Source: Begonia masoniana (lineage: Eukaryota > Streptophyta > Magnoliopsida > Cucurbitales > Begoniaceae). Taken from it: 64,000 bases of DNA. Position numbers and translations under genes: made by a program. Below the pieces are notes generated by a model that made no database searches, was not told where the DNA came from, and was given only the letters and a program-made list of their open reading frames with translations. The stretch covers positions 1,709,459 through 1,773,458 of the forward strand of contig CM039504.1 in assembly GCA_022432975.1 (NCBI GenBank). The letters run 5' to 3'. This document shows, in pieces, positions 1-12,069 of the stretch; positions within the stretch are counted from its first letter, which is position 1; every line of letters starts with the position of its first letter.

Positions 1-525
1 TGTAGTAAAATTTTCAAACCAATCCGATATCGTTTAGTATATTTTCTGCACTGAACATTTGTTCTTCGAGAACGAGTATCCATTGCCAAATCTAGTCGAG
101 ATCGGTCATCAGCCAGAAGTTAATTTGTTAACAAAATCATACTATAAAGATGACTTGGATAACAAAAGGACCTTAAAGTCTAGTTTGTTAATCTTAGGGG
201 TGAATTTGGCTGGGCGGAAAATGGTGTCTTTGTATAGACAATAACTTTTAATGTAACAGTGCGATCAGTTGACATGGCTTTTTTAATGGAAATTTTGACG
301 CACGGTGTGAAATTTGAGGGTCACTTTGGAATTGGACGAGCAACTCAACTTGACCCTGAATCATCCAACTATAAAATTTGGATGCTTAGTTTGATTGTTA
401 GTGGAGTAGAAGAAGTCTGAAAATCACTTGGTTAACCTAGAGAGAGGGGTAATTCTTAAGCGAAACAGAAAACTGATTTGCAAGCAAAGTGAGGCGCCAT
501 TAAATTTCTTAAATTCTGAAACCAT
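1..525. other. intergenic, no gene seen
   Basis: AT-rich sequence downstream of the first CHX gene's stop codon. I find no conserved reading frame, RNA gene or repeat here. The only open frame, near 59-244, lacks an ATG and resembles nothing I know. Confidence 0.6.
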
Positions 526-3176
526 TTAGGGTTTTTCGCCGCCGTCTGAGAAGATAACTGGATGATAACCATCTACAGGAAATGCGTGCTGCATTACCAG
601 GACTGACGCCTCTCCTCCACAGATATCAGAGGATGCAAGCATGTCGCCTACTGCTCCCAGCTCTGCGTTCTCCACAAATTCAGACATTTCCTCCTCAACC
701 GTCAGAGCATTTCCTCGCCGCCGCCCCACCATCATCAGGTTGTAACTGTTTTCCATACACCGCAAGGAGTCGATTAAATGTACTCCATCATTCACCACGA
801 TTTCCCTCACCTCCACTCTAGGGTTACTCCGGTTCTTCAGCTTGAATTCATCTATCAGAAATTCGTCTTGCTTCCTATCTTCGTCGTAATGCTTCTTTTC
901 CTTCCCGTAGAAGATAAATTGAATAACCGTGATGTTCGCCGTCGAAAGGCCGGACATGCGGGTTGCAAATGCTAGGGCCTCTCGATCATCAACGCCGCCT
1001 ATGAAAATAACAGCGACGCGGTAAGACAAAATTTCTGGTTTCAAATGGCAACTAAAGCTCCTATCCACGAGAATCCCCACCGTGCAAGGCGCAGATGCCT
1101 GCAAACTTGTATTGAAATGGCGCATCGATGCCATCGCTTGATTATCAACGACCAATCTTTGATTTTCGTGGAAAGGGACGATGACGAAGGGGATGAGATT
1201 ATCCAGTGCGAACCTGGAGATACAGTCGTGTATGCTTCTGTAAGGAGCAATCAAGACGAAGGGGTGGATTGCAACTGGGCCACTCGTGTTCTTTGAGAAG
1301 TTCTCAAACGCTCGCATTATGTAATCGGAATTAACCGAATTTCCATTCTTGGATCTCCTTCTCTTCTTATCGTGCCGAACAAAAAGGGGAGCTGCTCGAC
1401 CGACAAGCTCTATCAGATGGAATACATATACAGAGAGTGGACTTGCTTCAGTTGGGTTGGAGCCTTGGAGAAGAGAAATGATGCTCCGAACGTTATCTTG
1501 GCTGTGGATACATGAAATTATCCGAAACTCAGAGTCGTTACAGCATCGTTGGATCGATTGTATCCCCGTTTGTCCGATTGCTTCTCGATGATCGAGTCGC
1601 AATTGAGGCTTGCCACAGATGTCGATTATTGGGGTAACAATCATAATCAAGCCAAGCATTGACAGCACCAACTGAGTGAAAGTCTGGTTATCGATGAACT
1701 GCATTATGGGGAAGAAATGTCGATCAATATAAGTGCAAGGATGAATTCAGTTGAAAGAAGAAAGAAAAATTGAATCTAACCTGCGACTTCAACCATCTGC
1801 GGTAGACAAAAAGCTCGACTATCCCCTTGAGGCTCATGATGAAGCTCAGCAGGATGGCTTTTTTCAGCAATATGTTGGAGTAAACCGCAGCCAGAAGATT
1901 TCCCAAAAACTTGGCACAATATGCTGCAAAGATGATGAACTGAAATGCAAAAAACGTCCTCCAATCTTTGACGGAATATATGTTTGTTTCATGCCCAACG
2001 CTAACATAAAGAAGCGGTAAGAACACTTCGGAGATTATACTATCAGCTTTATCTGTCAAAGTTGAGCCAAGAGGGGGCCCGCCTGGTATGGCTAATCCTA
2101 AAATAAGACCTCCATAAACTATTGGTAATCCAATCATGTTTAAAACCACAGACATAACTGCAACTACAGTGTAGATACCAATGATGTAAATTTCCTTCAC
2201 GGGTTTTCCTTTCGGGGTGTTCCTTATGATCATTAAAACGGCCGGCCTTATTACAAAAACAGAGACAGCTACAAAGGCAATGACAGAAACGAGCACTCCA
2301 ATAGAGAGCAGCAAACCATCTTCATTGACGATGGTAACCCCGATGACGACCACAAGGTTAATGGCATCGCAAACTATTGACCAGGACAAAGCAAGTTGAC
2401 CCAGCTCAGAAGTAATTAGGTTGAGTTCATGCAAAGCGCTCGCAACCACGATGAAATGAGTGTGCGAAAGAGAAGCAGCTGCATAAACTGAGAAGAATCC
2501 TGCTTGGAATTTCAATTTCAGTGCGTAAAGGAGGGTGAAAACAGTGCAGAAAGGAAAAACAAAGGTTAATAGAGTAATATTCCATGAAGTCTTGGCAGTT
2601 TTTATGATCATGGATGCTTCTGTTTTCACTGAAGTTAGGAAGGAAAAGTATATTGCCCCTATCAGCGACACCATGTGGATTATGTAATTCCCTTTGGGTT
2701 GAAATATGAGAGCGCTGAATTTCTGGTGGCGACCAAGGACGGAAGGCCCCAGAATAATTCCAGCCTATTTTGCCAAAATGAAAACAAAAGTTCAATCCTT
2801 TTTTTCTCAGAACTTCTGGAGGAAAATGGGAAGAGAAAGAGCTACTCTGTTTAGGTGTGGAACTAGAGATGCTAAAAGATGAAAGGAAATACGACTGTAC
2901 CAAAACGTTGCAGACGAATCTGGATTGTCTGAAGGGCCTGAGCAGCCATTGAAGTGTTGCAGAGAGGAGGAAGAGGAGGATGATTTGGAGCATCATGAGT
3001 GGTAATTCGAAATCCAGGGGATTTTCTCCACGCCAAATGCCTCGATAGACAGTGTTCTGAAGAAAGCAAATCTCTCGATTTTTTAATGGAGTTGGAATGG
3101 AAGTGTTCCTTACAGGAATGATCATTGTTGTATTTCTAACACCCACGATCCTCCACAAGTGTTCTGCAATCTCCAT
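526..3176 (-). CDS. CHX-family cation/H+ antiporter, copy 1
   Basis: A monovalent cation/proton antiporter of the plant CHX (CPA2) family, expected in endomembranes or plasma membrane for K+/pH homeostasis. Three exons: 2901-3176, 1781-2764 and 526-1698. The introns are GT-AG, 136 and 82 bp, both in phase 0. The product is 810 residues, the usual CHX size. The first exon ends just before the conserved AGIILGPS membrane segment. Exon 2 encodes the hydrophobic antiporter core, including TSELGQLAL and the CDAIN region that carries the conserved acidic residue. Exon 3 encodes the hydrophilic C-terminal domain with the family signatures APYRSIHD and APCTVGILVDR. The ATG at 3176 begins MEIAEHLW and gives a normal N-terminus. 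A second, diverged CHX gene lies directly upstream in the same orientation, so this is a tandem duplication. No frameshift or internal stop is visible. The ion specificity cannot be read from sequence. Confidence 0.92.
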
Positions 3177-4101
3177 TGTTGATTGCAGGAACAAGGGACA
3201 GAAACAGAAAGCTGAAGAAGAGAGAGACAGCAAGAGACAGACTGACGAAGAATGACTCCATTTGAGTTGTCGAAAGGGACATACCTGACGAATTCCAAGG
3301 TTATCTTGAACAGAATACAAAAATAGATAAAGACGGAGATAGAGAGAGAATTGTCTGTATTTCCTTTCTTAAGAAATGAATAGTACAAATGCTGCTTTAT
3401 TTAAGGAAGCAGCGAAAGGATAAAATTGTCACAAACTCACTGGAATATACAGCACAGAATGCATGTAATGATCATGATGGCATCTGGTTATCAGTCGGGA
3501 CACCTCTCCAGCCAGGATAAGTTCATCTGAAACTTGAACCATCGAAGAAGAAGTTGGCAATCATCTTCTTGAAAACTCTGTCACATCTGCATACCGCACA
3601 ACCACGTGTGAGTAGAACTCACTTTTTATAATTTTTCCTCTCCGTATTTCTGTACAGACTCCATCATCATCATCACCTGATCTTACGTTTCAAATTTTGT
3701 GTATTACGATCAGTTAATTTTACACAGAGGTCTGATAATGGCGGACTAAGATAACTAGATCAGTTTTCTGCGATTGATTCTGTAATTTTAGGAGGCTGAC
3801 ATTATAATTTCATTCTGTTAATTTGTGTGAAGTAAGAAAGCTTGCAGAGCTGATGCTCATTAGAATTTTCGCTGATTCTATTAACAACTGATAGAAGGAG
3901 AACACTTAACGAGTCTCTTGAGAGTATAATGCCTACATTGAACCTCAAACCAGGGTCTAATTTCTATAGCATTATTTCAGGACTCAGATTTGAAGCTACG
4001 AGGAAGACGACGGGAAGACGTGAATGAAGCTCGGTAGCTTTCGAATTCTCGAGTGTAGCAATTTGAGTGGAAACTCTCACTGCTTTCTGGGCGAGATACT
4101 C
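3177..4101. other. spacer between tandem CHX genes
   Basis: About 0.9 kb between the start codon of CHX copy 1 and the stop codon of CHX copy 2. It should contain the promoter and 5' leader of copy 1 and the 3' end of copy 2. I see no coding sequence or transposon in it. Confidence 0.6.
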
Positions 4102-6760
4102 TCATCCACTACTGAATTTTTGAAGTTCGGAACCCTTCAATGACATCTGACCGTCATCACTGGAGTTGACGCTACGGTCATCGTCTGTAGCATTTGCATG
4201 CTGCATCACCAGAATCGACACCTGTTCCCCACATATATCCGACGACGCAAACATGTCACCTATCACGCCAAGCTCTGGGATTTCGATGAAACGAGACATT
4301 TCCTCATCAACAATCACGAGGTTTCCTTGCCGGCGACCAACCATTATCAGATCGTATTCGTTTTCTATACACCGTAAGGAATTGATCAAGTTTACTCCAT
4401 CATCCACCACAATTTCCCTCACCACCATCTTAGGGTTTCTCGCGTTCTTCAGCTTGAATTCATCGACCATGAAGTCATCAACTTTCCACTCCTCGCCATC
4501 TCTCTTTTCATTCCCACGAATGATGAAGTGAAGAATGGTGATGCTTACCTCAGAATTTCCGGACATGCGATTTGCGAACGCCATGGCTTCTCTATCATCA
4601 GCACCACCGACAAAAATTACAGCAACCCTGCACGAGAAAAATACGGAGCTCAATTGGAGATTCAAGGTCCTATCCACGAGAATCCCCACCGTGCAAGGAG
4701 CAGATTCCTGTAAACTCGCACTGAAATGACGCATCGAGGCAATCGTTTGATTCTCCCCCTCGAATCTTCGATTTCGACAGAAAGGGACGATGATGAAGTG
4801 GACGAGATTGTCCCGCGCGAGCCTGCAAATAGAGTCGTGCATGGTTTTGTAGGGAGCAATGGATATAAAGGGATAGACCGTTATCGGACCCTTCGAATTA
4901 TAGGAGTAGTTCTCAAACGCACGCATGATGTTTTCAGAATTAGCTAAATTCGCATTCCTTGATATCCTTCTCTGTTTATCGTGCGGAATGAGAAGTGGAA
5001 TATTCCGGCCAACAAACTCGACGAGGTGGATTACATACAGAGAGAGCGGATTTGCTTCAGACGGGTTGGAGCTTTCGAGGAGCGTGATGGTGCTGTGAAC
5101 ATTCTCCTGACTATGGATGCATGAAATGATTCGAAATTCAGGGCTTTTCGAGAATTCTGCTATTGATTTCACTTTGTCATGTCTCATTGACTTGGGTTTA
5201 TCGATTCGGATTTGACGCTTGTAATAGACGTCGATAATTGGTGTCACGATCATCGTCAAGCTCACCATTGACAGCACCAACTGAGTGAAGACCTGGGAAT
5301 CGATATACTGCAATGCCAGGAATCAAAAAATCCAGATGAAATACGCGACGAGGAAGAAGGAAACAGAAAATCAATACGAAGAAGAAAGGAGAATGAATCT
5401 GACTTTGGACATCAGCCATTTGCGGTAATGGAAAACGTCAATGATCCCCCTGATGCTCATGATCAAGCTTAGCAAGATTGCATTTTTCAGCACTATTTTG
5501 CAGTGAAGTGCACCCAGAAATGTGCCGATCAACTTGGTCCCATATGCCGTCAGAATGATTAACTGGAATACGGCGAAAGCCTTCCAATCTTTGATGGAGT
5601 ATATGTTCGTTTTATATCCAACGTGAACAAAAACGAACGGTAGGAACACTTCGGAGATCAAGGTTTCAGCTTTCTCCGTCAAAGTTGAGCCAAGAGGAGG
5701 TCCATCTGGTATTGTTAATCCCAAAAGAATAGCTCCAACGAGCATCGTTACTCCGATCATATCTGTGATGGCTCCCATAACTGCAACTCCAGTGAATATC
5801 GCAACAACGTAAATTTGCTTTACTGGTTTTCCTTTTGGCGTTCTTTTGATGATCGCTAAAATGGCCGGCTTGATTACAAACACGGTGAAAAACACCAAGG
5901 CGACCATAGAAACGACCACTCCAGTAGACTGCAAGGTTGACTCTTGTTTGAGGGTAACGAGGGCCGCCACGATCAGCAGGTTTATGGCGTCAGAAATCAT
6001 CGACACAGACAAGGCAAGCTGTCCCAGCTCGGAAGTAATGAGGTTTAGCTCATCCAAAGCATGAGCAATTACGGGGAAGTAAGTAAGTGATAGAATCGAA
6101 GAAAAGTAAAACGGGAAGAGGCCTTGTAGAAATTGAGATTCAGTCAGGTGGCGTTTTAGGGCGTGATGGACGAACAAAACAGTGAAGAGAGGGAAAATGT
6201 AGCTTGTTAGAGAAATAGTCCATGCAGTCCGGGCAGTTTTTAAGATGGATCCGTTCAGTTTTACAGCAGTGAGGAAGACGAAGTAACTTGAGCCCAATAT
6301 GGATATGGCGTGCATTAAGTAAGTCCCTTTAGGATTGAATAGGAGCTCGCTGAATTTGTCGTTGCGACCCATAACAGACGGCCCCAGAATAATCCCAGCC
6401 TGTGTTTCCAGAATGAAAACAGAAACAGTTGATTACCCATCTGGAAAGTTTGATCCTTTCTTCCCGACAAGAAACAGACGAATCTAAACCAAAAAGGGGA
6501 AAAGAAAGATGGCGAAGAAGGAAGAAAAAGAAGAATCATCGTACCAATATATTGCAGATGAATTTGGGTTGTTTGAATGGTCGGAGAAGCCAGTGAATTG
6601 TTCTGGAGATAGAGAAGATGAGGATCAATTGAAGCAGCATGACCGGAACTATGAAATCCATGGGATTATCTCCAAACCAGAAACCTATAGAGATAGTCTT
6701 CTGGTGAAAACAAATCTCTTGACGAATATTCTTCCATGAAGTTGAAATGGAAGCATTCAT
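4102..6760 (-). CDS. CHX-family cation/H+ antiporter, copy 2
   Basis: Second CHX antiporter, with the same intron positions and phases as copy 1. Exons are 6545-6760, 5404-6399 and 4102-5307, with GT-AG introns of 145 and 96 bp. The predicted protein is 805 residues. AGIILGPS, the TSELGQLALS core and C-terminal APYKTMHD and APCTVGILVDR all match copy 1. The C-terminus is longer by about 11 residues and ends in a polar tail. The start is uncertain. The first in-frame ATG is at 6760 (MNASISTSW). The region aligning with copy 1's MEIAEHLW start lies just upstream, but it has shifted frame and is filled by a GTGGGC hexamer array. About 20 N-terminal residues are therefore lost or begin at a non-ATG codon. 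The two copies are clearly diverged in protein sequence, so the duplication is not recent. Confidence 0.9.
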
Positions 6761-6777
6761 GATGGCGGTTGTATTTC

Positions 6778-6811
6778 TACCGCCCACGCCCACGCCCACG
6801 CCCACGCCCAC
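6778..6811. repeat. CCCACG hexamer microsatellite
   Basis: About five units of CCCACG (GTGGGC on the minus strand). The array sits just upstream of the first in-frame ATG of CHX copy 2. Copy 1 has a single GTGGGT at the equivalent place, so the array arose after the duplication. Confidence 0.85.
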
Positions 6812-8360
6812 GATCACGATCTTGCTACGAAATCTCCATTACAGAGCCCATCATTTGCAGGAACAAGTGAGAGAAGGAGAGAAGGAGAGAGACATGAGAA
6901 GAGAGAAGAAGAGGGAAGTTACCCTGGTAATACGGGTTAAAAAAAGAGCATATAGTTGAGGAATTATGGAAGGGGGGGTTGTTTGGGAGCTTAATGTAAA
7001 TATAGCAGAATGGCAAACTGGTTCAAAGAAACGAACAAGACTTTACTGGAAGATCCCCTTTATAATGTTTCAAAGAAGCAACAACTCTCTTCTCTCTCTC
7101 AAACCGAACTTCGGTTTACTTCATACCCATAAAAGCCTCTGTTTTCGTTTCAAGAGCTTTCTCTGGCTGGCATCTCTTATTTTTAGATTCTGAGGTCTGA
7201 TGATGCCTACATTGCGTTTGCTTGCTGTCATCACTTGAAGATATTTATTATTTTATTGTTCACTTCATTATGCATGCTTACATATTTGATGACTTGTCAT
7301 TTCCTGTTTTCGTTGACAATTTGAAAGCCGGAACCTTCTAATATTAAATTATATCTATCATTGGTCAATCTACGTATGCAAATACGAAGTGAGCTTTTTT
7401 GCTATTTAATATTTAAAATAATTAGTTAAAAATAATGATGGTGTTGAAAAAGCAAAGTTTTCTTGCTTTTATGTCCATTAGAACAAGTCTTGCATAGTTG
7501 AAAAGATGTCAATTTAAAAAGTAGCAAAATGACGTTTGGGATAGTTTGAAAGTCATTGGTCAGTGCCAATGGGCAATGGGTGGGCTAGTTGCTATACCTC
7601 GTCGCCTTCAAGGAGCAGTGCGTCAGCGCCTACTCAATCGCCTGCGCGTATTTCCCTCACCTCTCTTTGACCCACATATAATAAATGCCCCTTCAATCTG
7701 CCTCTTAAAATAAAAGTCTTTTTTTTAAATTAAGTAAACAAATTGAATTTCCACATTTTTCACTGTTAGCCATTCCGGTCAATTTCTATCATATTTCTCT
7801 TTTAATGAGATAATTTAATCTAATAATTTTTAACTTAATTTTGATCTCTATCAATATTTTATTTAGCAATTTTGAACTATATGAATAGCGTGATAGAGTT
7901 ACAAATCAAGTTTAGAAATCGCCCCGAGATAAAATATTTTATTGAGTGAAAAATATTGTATATATGTTTTGGGTGTAGAGAGTAAATTGACGATAATGTT
8001 CAAATATTTGACAGCTGAAAGATGGAACGTCGATTTATCCAAACAAACGTTAAAAGTGTTAGTTAAATTGCACTTTATTTTTAAATTAAATATAAAATTA
8101 TCGAAAATAATGTGAAGGTGAAATTATATTAAGTTTGTGAAGGTGAAACCATTTGAAGAGATAAATTAATGCTTAATTAGTTGTTAATCAACAGCTAATT
8201 AGTATTATTATTTTTTAATTAATAATCAGCGGCTAAAATTTGACCAACACGACTCAGGGTTGGTTACCTCACTAAATCGAGCTTCCCTTTCCGGGAAGCT
8301 GCTTCAGAAGGATAGACTTCGGACCAAAGATAACTGGCCTGGGCTGTGATCTGGTAATGG
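6812..8360. other. divergent intergenic region, CHX copy 2 / DREB2
   Basis: About 1.5 kb between the CHX gene (minus) and the DREB2 gene (plus), holding both upstream regions. It is AT-rich, especially 7700-8260. I find no open frame with family similarity and no terminal inverted repeats. Confidence 0.6.
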
Positions 8361-8377
8361 TTCAAGAAGCTTCTAGA
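8361..8377 (+). promoter_or_regulatory. heat-shock element in the DREB2 promoter
   Basis: The sequence TTCaaGAAgcTTCtaGA has four alternating nGAAn-type units in perfect 5-bp register; the last is incomplete (GA). This matches the consensus site for trimeric heat-shock factors. It lies 285 bp upstream of the DREB2 ATG and shortly before the AT-rich 8420-8445 segment that probably holds the core promoter. Heat induction of DREB2-class genes through HSFs is known in plants; its operation here is inferred. Confidence 0.65.
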
Positions 8378-8661
8378 CTCGCGCGTCCAATTTGCGTTTT
8401 TGAAGCGCCACGTCTTCTATTTATTTATTTATTTTAAATATTGTGTGATACTCTTGAGAGTGCGATAAATACCTCCAGATTGTCTGCTGCGCTGGTGGAC
8501 AGGGAAGAAGAAGAAGAAGAAGCTCAGAGAACATAGTTGGCGAATATACAATCGGAGACTTGAAAGTAGCTTGCTCGTTGAGAGAAATCGTTTCTTATTA
8601 TAGCTGCTCGAAAAATCAAGAGTGTTAAAGAGTTGTTTGAAAGCGTTTGGAGATACATCGC

Positions 8662-9880
8662 ATGTCAACAGAGATTAGGTTAGTAGGGTTCGGGCTTTTC
8701 TTTGTGAAAAATTAGGTTTTGATAGTTTCAATTCTCCAAATCCTCTTTCTTTTTCCGGTCGAGAATGGTGGGGGATTGGTTTGGGTGATTTCTATTTCTC
8801 GTTTTTAAGAGTAGTGATTTTGACTGCGTTTCAATACCTAGCGTATTCGATTTAACGACTTTCCTGGTCGACTTATTGGATTTCTCGCCCTACAAAATTT
8901 GATCTTTTATTTTTTTTCTTTCTGGGAACTCAGTTTATGTTGTCACTGAACAATATAAGGTAGATTAACCAGGTAGATATGTGCTAGAAGTTGGTTCCCT
9001 TTCGTTTATAGCTGTTGATTTTTACTGAAATGAAAGTGTTATGTAATCGTTTCTCATTGCATATTTGTAAAACAATTAGTTGAATAAGCGAAAAATTACA
9101 AAATCCATGACTTTTGATCAGCGTTTTAACGTGGATTATTGTATTTTCATTCTACACAGAAAGAGAAAGCAAAGAAGTAGACGAGACGGTTCCACAGTCG
9201 CGGATACTCTAGCCAAGTGGAAAGTTCATAACGACACTGACTCTTCCAATGATGGGATAAAGAAACCTGGTTATAGAGTTCCAGCAAAAGGATCAAAGAA
9301 AGGGTGCATGAAAGGTAAAGGAGGGCCAGAAAATTGGCGTTTCAAATACAGAGGTGTGCGACAGAGGACGTGGGGTAAGTGGGTTGCAGAAATCCGTGAA
9401 CCCAACAGGGGAAGTAGGCTCTGGTTGGGTACTTATTCTACTGCCATGGAAGCCGCCATTGCTTATGATGCAGCTGCGAGGACCATGTACGGTACTGGGG
9501 CACGTTTGAATTTTCCTGGGGTGACAAGAGATAGAAATTTGATTGGAACTGTTGACGATGACACTTCTGTGTGCACTCAATCAAGCTTGCCTACAGCTGA
9601 TTTCTACTCCACTGCAACATCAAATTTGTCTGAGGTTTTTACTGAAGACTCAAATCTTGTTTCAGATAATCATGAAAATTGGAGATTGAATGATTTGTCC
9701 CCTGCTGAGGAGAAAGTGGAAAACTTAGTGAACTCAGAAGCGAAGGACGAAGAGAAGAATCAAAATTTTGATGATTGGAAGAGGATGCCATTGGAAGAAA
9801 TGTTTGACATGGAGGAAATGCTGAGGCTTATCAAGAATAACCCTCTTGAAGACCTGAACTTGTTAGAAGATTCGCCATGA
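8662..9880 (+). CDS. DREB2: DREB2-type AP2/ERF transcription factor
   Basis: Dehydration- and heat-responsive transcription factor of AP2/ERF subgroup A-2, acting in the nucleus on DRE/CRT elements. The coding sequence is 8662-8678 joined to 9160-9880, giving 245 residues. The first coding exon is only 17 nt (MSTEI plus two bases). It is followed by a GT-AG intron of 481 bp; the acceptor is TTCTACACAG. Splicing yields a continuous N-terminus with the basic nuclear-localisation stretch RKRKQRSRR (6-14). Next comes the subgroup-specific [12 protein letters not shown] motif (53-64). The AP2 domain follows (about 68-126), with Val81 and Glu86 at the DREB-diagnostic 14th and 19th positions. The C-terminus is short and acidic, ending [10 protein letters not shown], so the protein is shorter than Arabidopsis DREB2A and closer in size to smaller A-2 members. 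A GAA microsatellite lies in the 5' leader (8506-8521). Confidence 0.93.
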
Positions 9881-11362
9881 TTCCTGTAATATAAGGCCAT
9901 ATGAGTCATCCTTTCCCCACAATGAAAATACAGAGGCTCTACAGCGGGCTGCGAAGAATTATAACGAGGGATTTTTGATGGAGAGGCAAGAGTTCCAATA
10001 ATATAGCAGATAGGATTGTGTTTCCTTGATCTTTGATTTGACGAGGTTGAGTGGTTTGTCTTTCTCTCCCTATTGAACAACCGATTCTCGTGTTAGGTGC
10101 TAGTTTCCAAATATTCTTTGAAATTCTTTTTGTTAGACAGCTCTGATTTTTACCCACTTCAATTTTTTTTTCCATACGGGCAACAGCTGCATGGATATAG
10201 GATGATTTCTTGCAGAAAGAATGTATTGAAGAGAAGTTGTTCGTGAAGTAATCACCCATATTTTGGATCATTTAGCTGTCTGATTCATTTAAACACGTTA
10301 TTTGGAGTAGTTCAACCACTCTGTTCATCTTGAGGAAGAGAGATAAGAGGATGGAATTTCCTTCTAATTTACAAAATGATTACACTGATCTGCAACCATG
10401 TTTTGATGTATGATTAAACAGGCTCATTGACTCTCTAGCTAGTCTGCCGAGAGAGAGACGACATGGTTCTCTCTCTCTCTCATCTGTAGTCAAAGCCATA
10501 GCTCTTCAACAGTTCAACCATTTTTGGAAATTTTATTTACAAGTTGGTGAAGGCAGAAGCTTCCTTCAAATTAAAAACACCCACAGACCAAGTTGAATAG
10601 AAGAACACAAATTCCCTTCTCTCTTGAGTTCTAAAATCAGGTCTATGTTCATTGTCTCCTTCCTCTCATTTAATATTTTGACTGCTTCTCCCAACTTGAC
10701 TTCTTTTAAATACTCCTAAAACTTTCTCAAACTTTTTCTACGCGTGAAGACAAATCAACTGGGAAGTCGAAAAATGGGAAACAAAACCAGAAATGGGTGA
10801 AGGTTAAGACAAGAACCCACCTTTAATTTCCCTCCTAAACAACTCTCTTTGATCATTTCCTCGGCATCTGATCTTGGTCAATGACCTAATTATCAGGACA
10901 ATTGGATTTTGGTCAAACTTGAGATAATCCTTGAGTTGGCACAGAGTCATGCTAGAGCATTTCATATAAACCAAAATTAGATGATAATAATTCAGAGTAT
11001 AAACCTAGAATAAAATATTTGAACGGGTAAAATTAGAATTGAATGCGTTAAAGTGATTAACATAAGAAGCTGTTTGTTGCAGGATGATTTCACAGTGCTT
11101 TTTTCTCAAGTTTGATGGGATGGCATGGTTTTGGCAGTTACTTAGAGCCTGCAGCTGGACCCTCTTATCTGACTCAAAGAGTACAGACTCCAGACACTGC
11201 CATTGCAGGGCCTCAGAAGAAACTCTTCGTCTTGTTCTCCCTCTCTCTCTCTATAATCTCTATCTTTTCATTAAAACTAGAATGCACAACATGACAAGTC
11301 ATTCTTGTTATCTTTCGACAAGAAGATAAATTGCTCAGCGCTTCATCCACCAAAACTATAAC
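9881..11362. other. DREB2 3' region and intergenic sequence
   Basis: The first few hundred bases are probably the DREB2 3' untranslated region. Beyond about 10.3 kb I see AT-rich sequence with short CT runs (10470-10490, 11240-11255). An open frame of about 80 codons at 11084-11329 has no recognisable family similarity, so I do not call it a gene. Confidence 0.5.
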
Positions 11363-11797
11363 CCTTTTTTTTTTTAACCAATTTTAACCCTAAATATAAA
11401 TTTAATTTGAAACAAACTCTAAAAAAAAAATTCTAACCACTAAAATCTTGAAATATAAAAAATATAACAGATCAAACTCTGACGAGTGGTCGATCACCCC
11501 TCGTTCTGAATTAACGCCGAGAACGGGGAGCCAATCACCCCCCGTTCTGTCCAGTGCTTAAGTGACATTAGACGTATTGGGTCGGGAGGTCGATGTGGGA
11601 GGCAAAAACCATTCTTCCAACGTGCACCGCACGTGATTGAAGAACGGGGGGTCTCCACCTCCCGTTCATGCCTCCCCATTTTAGAGGTATTCAGGAACTG
11701 TGGGTCACCGCCCTGAAACGACCACTCGTTCCTTGCTTCTCCATTTTAAAAGGTGTTCGGGAACAAGAGGTCACTGTCCTAAAGATGCAAAATTAGT
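11363..11797 (+). repeat. left terminal inverted repeat of the MULE
   Basis: Matches the reverse complement of 13719-14170 over most of its length. The outer part is AT-rich; the inner part is GC-rich with several near-repeats of a GAACGGGGGGT-like word. Open frames on both strands here are by-products of this composition. Confidence 0.8.
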
Positions 11798-12069
11798 TTA
11801 CGTTTCAAATAAAGAGTTTCAACGATTCTCACAGCTGTTTAAGAAAAATTGAGAATCAACACGCTATTGCAAAATGGGTGAAAAATCATTATCTGGATAA
11901 AGTCACAAGTCAACCTACGTGATGAATTCCGGGAAATAATTTGAATGTCAACATTACATCAAGTTTTGCAAGAAGAGCAAGAAGCGAGCGCGAAAACTTA
12001 ATGAAGGGAAGAGCGACGAACAATATAAGTTATTGTGATCGTACGTAGAAGAAATACGTAGATCAAATC

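Noticed and set aside
582..1591. Several plus-strand open frames of 65-83 codons
   Set aside because: They lie antisense to exon 3 of CHX copy 1, which has full family conservation in its own frame.
5846..6064. Plus-strand open frame opposite CHX copy 2
   Set aside because: Shadow of the antiporter exon; no similarity of its own.
11494..11679. Open frame in the left MULE repeat
   Set aside because: Product of GC-rich inverted-repeat sequence; no conserved motif.
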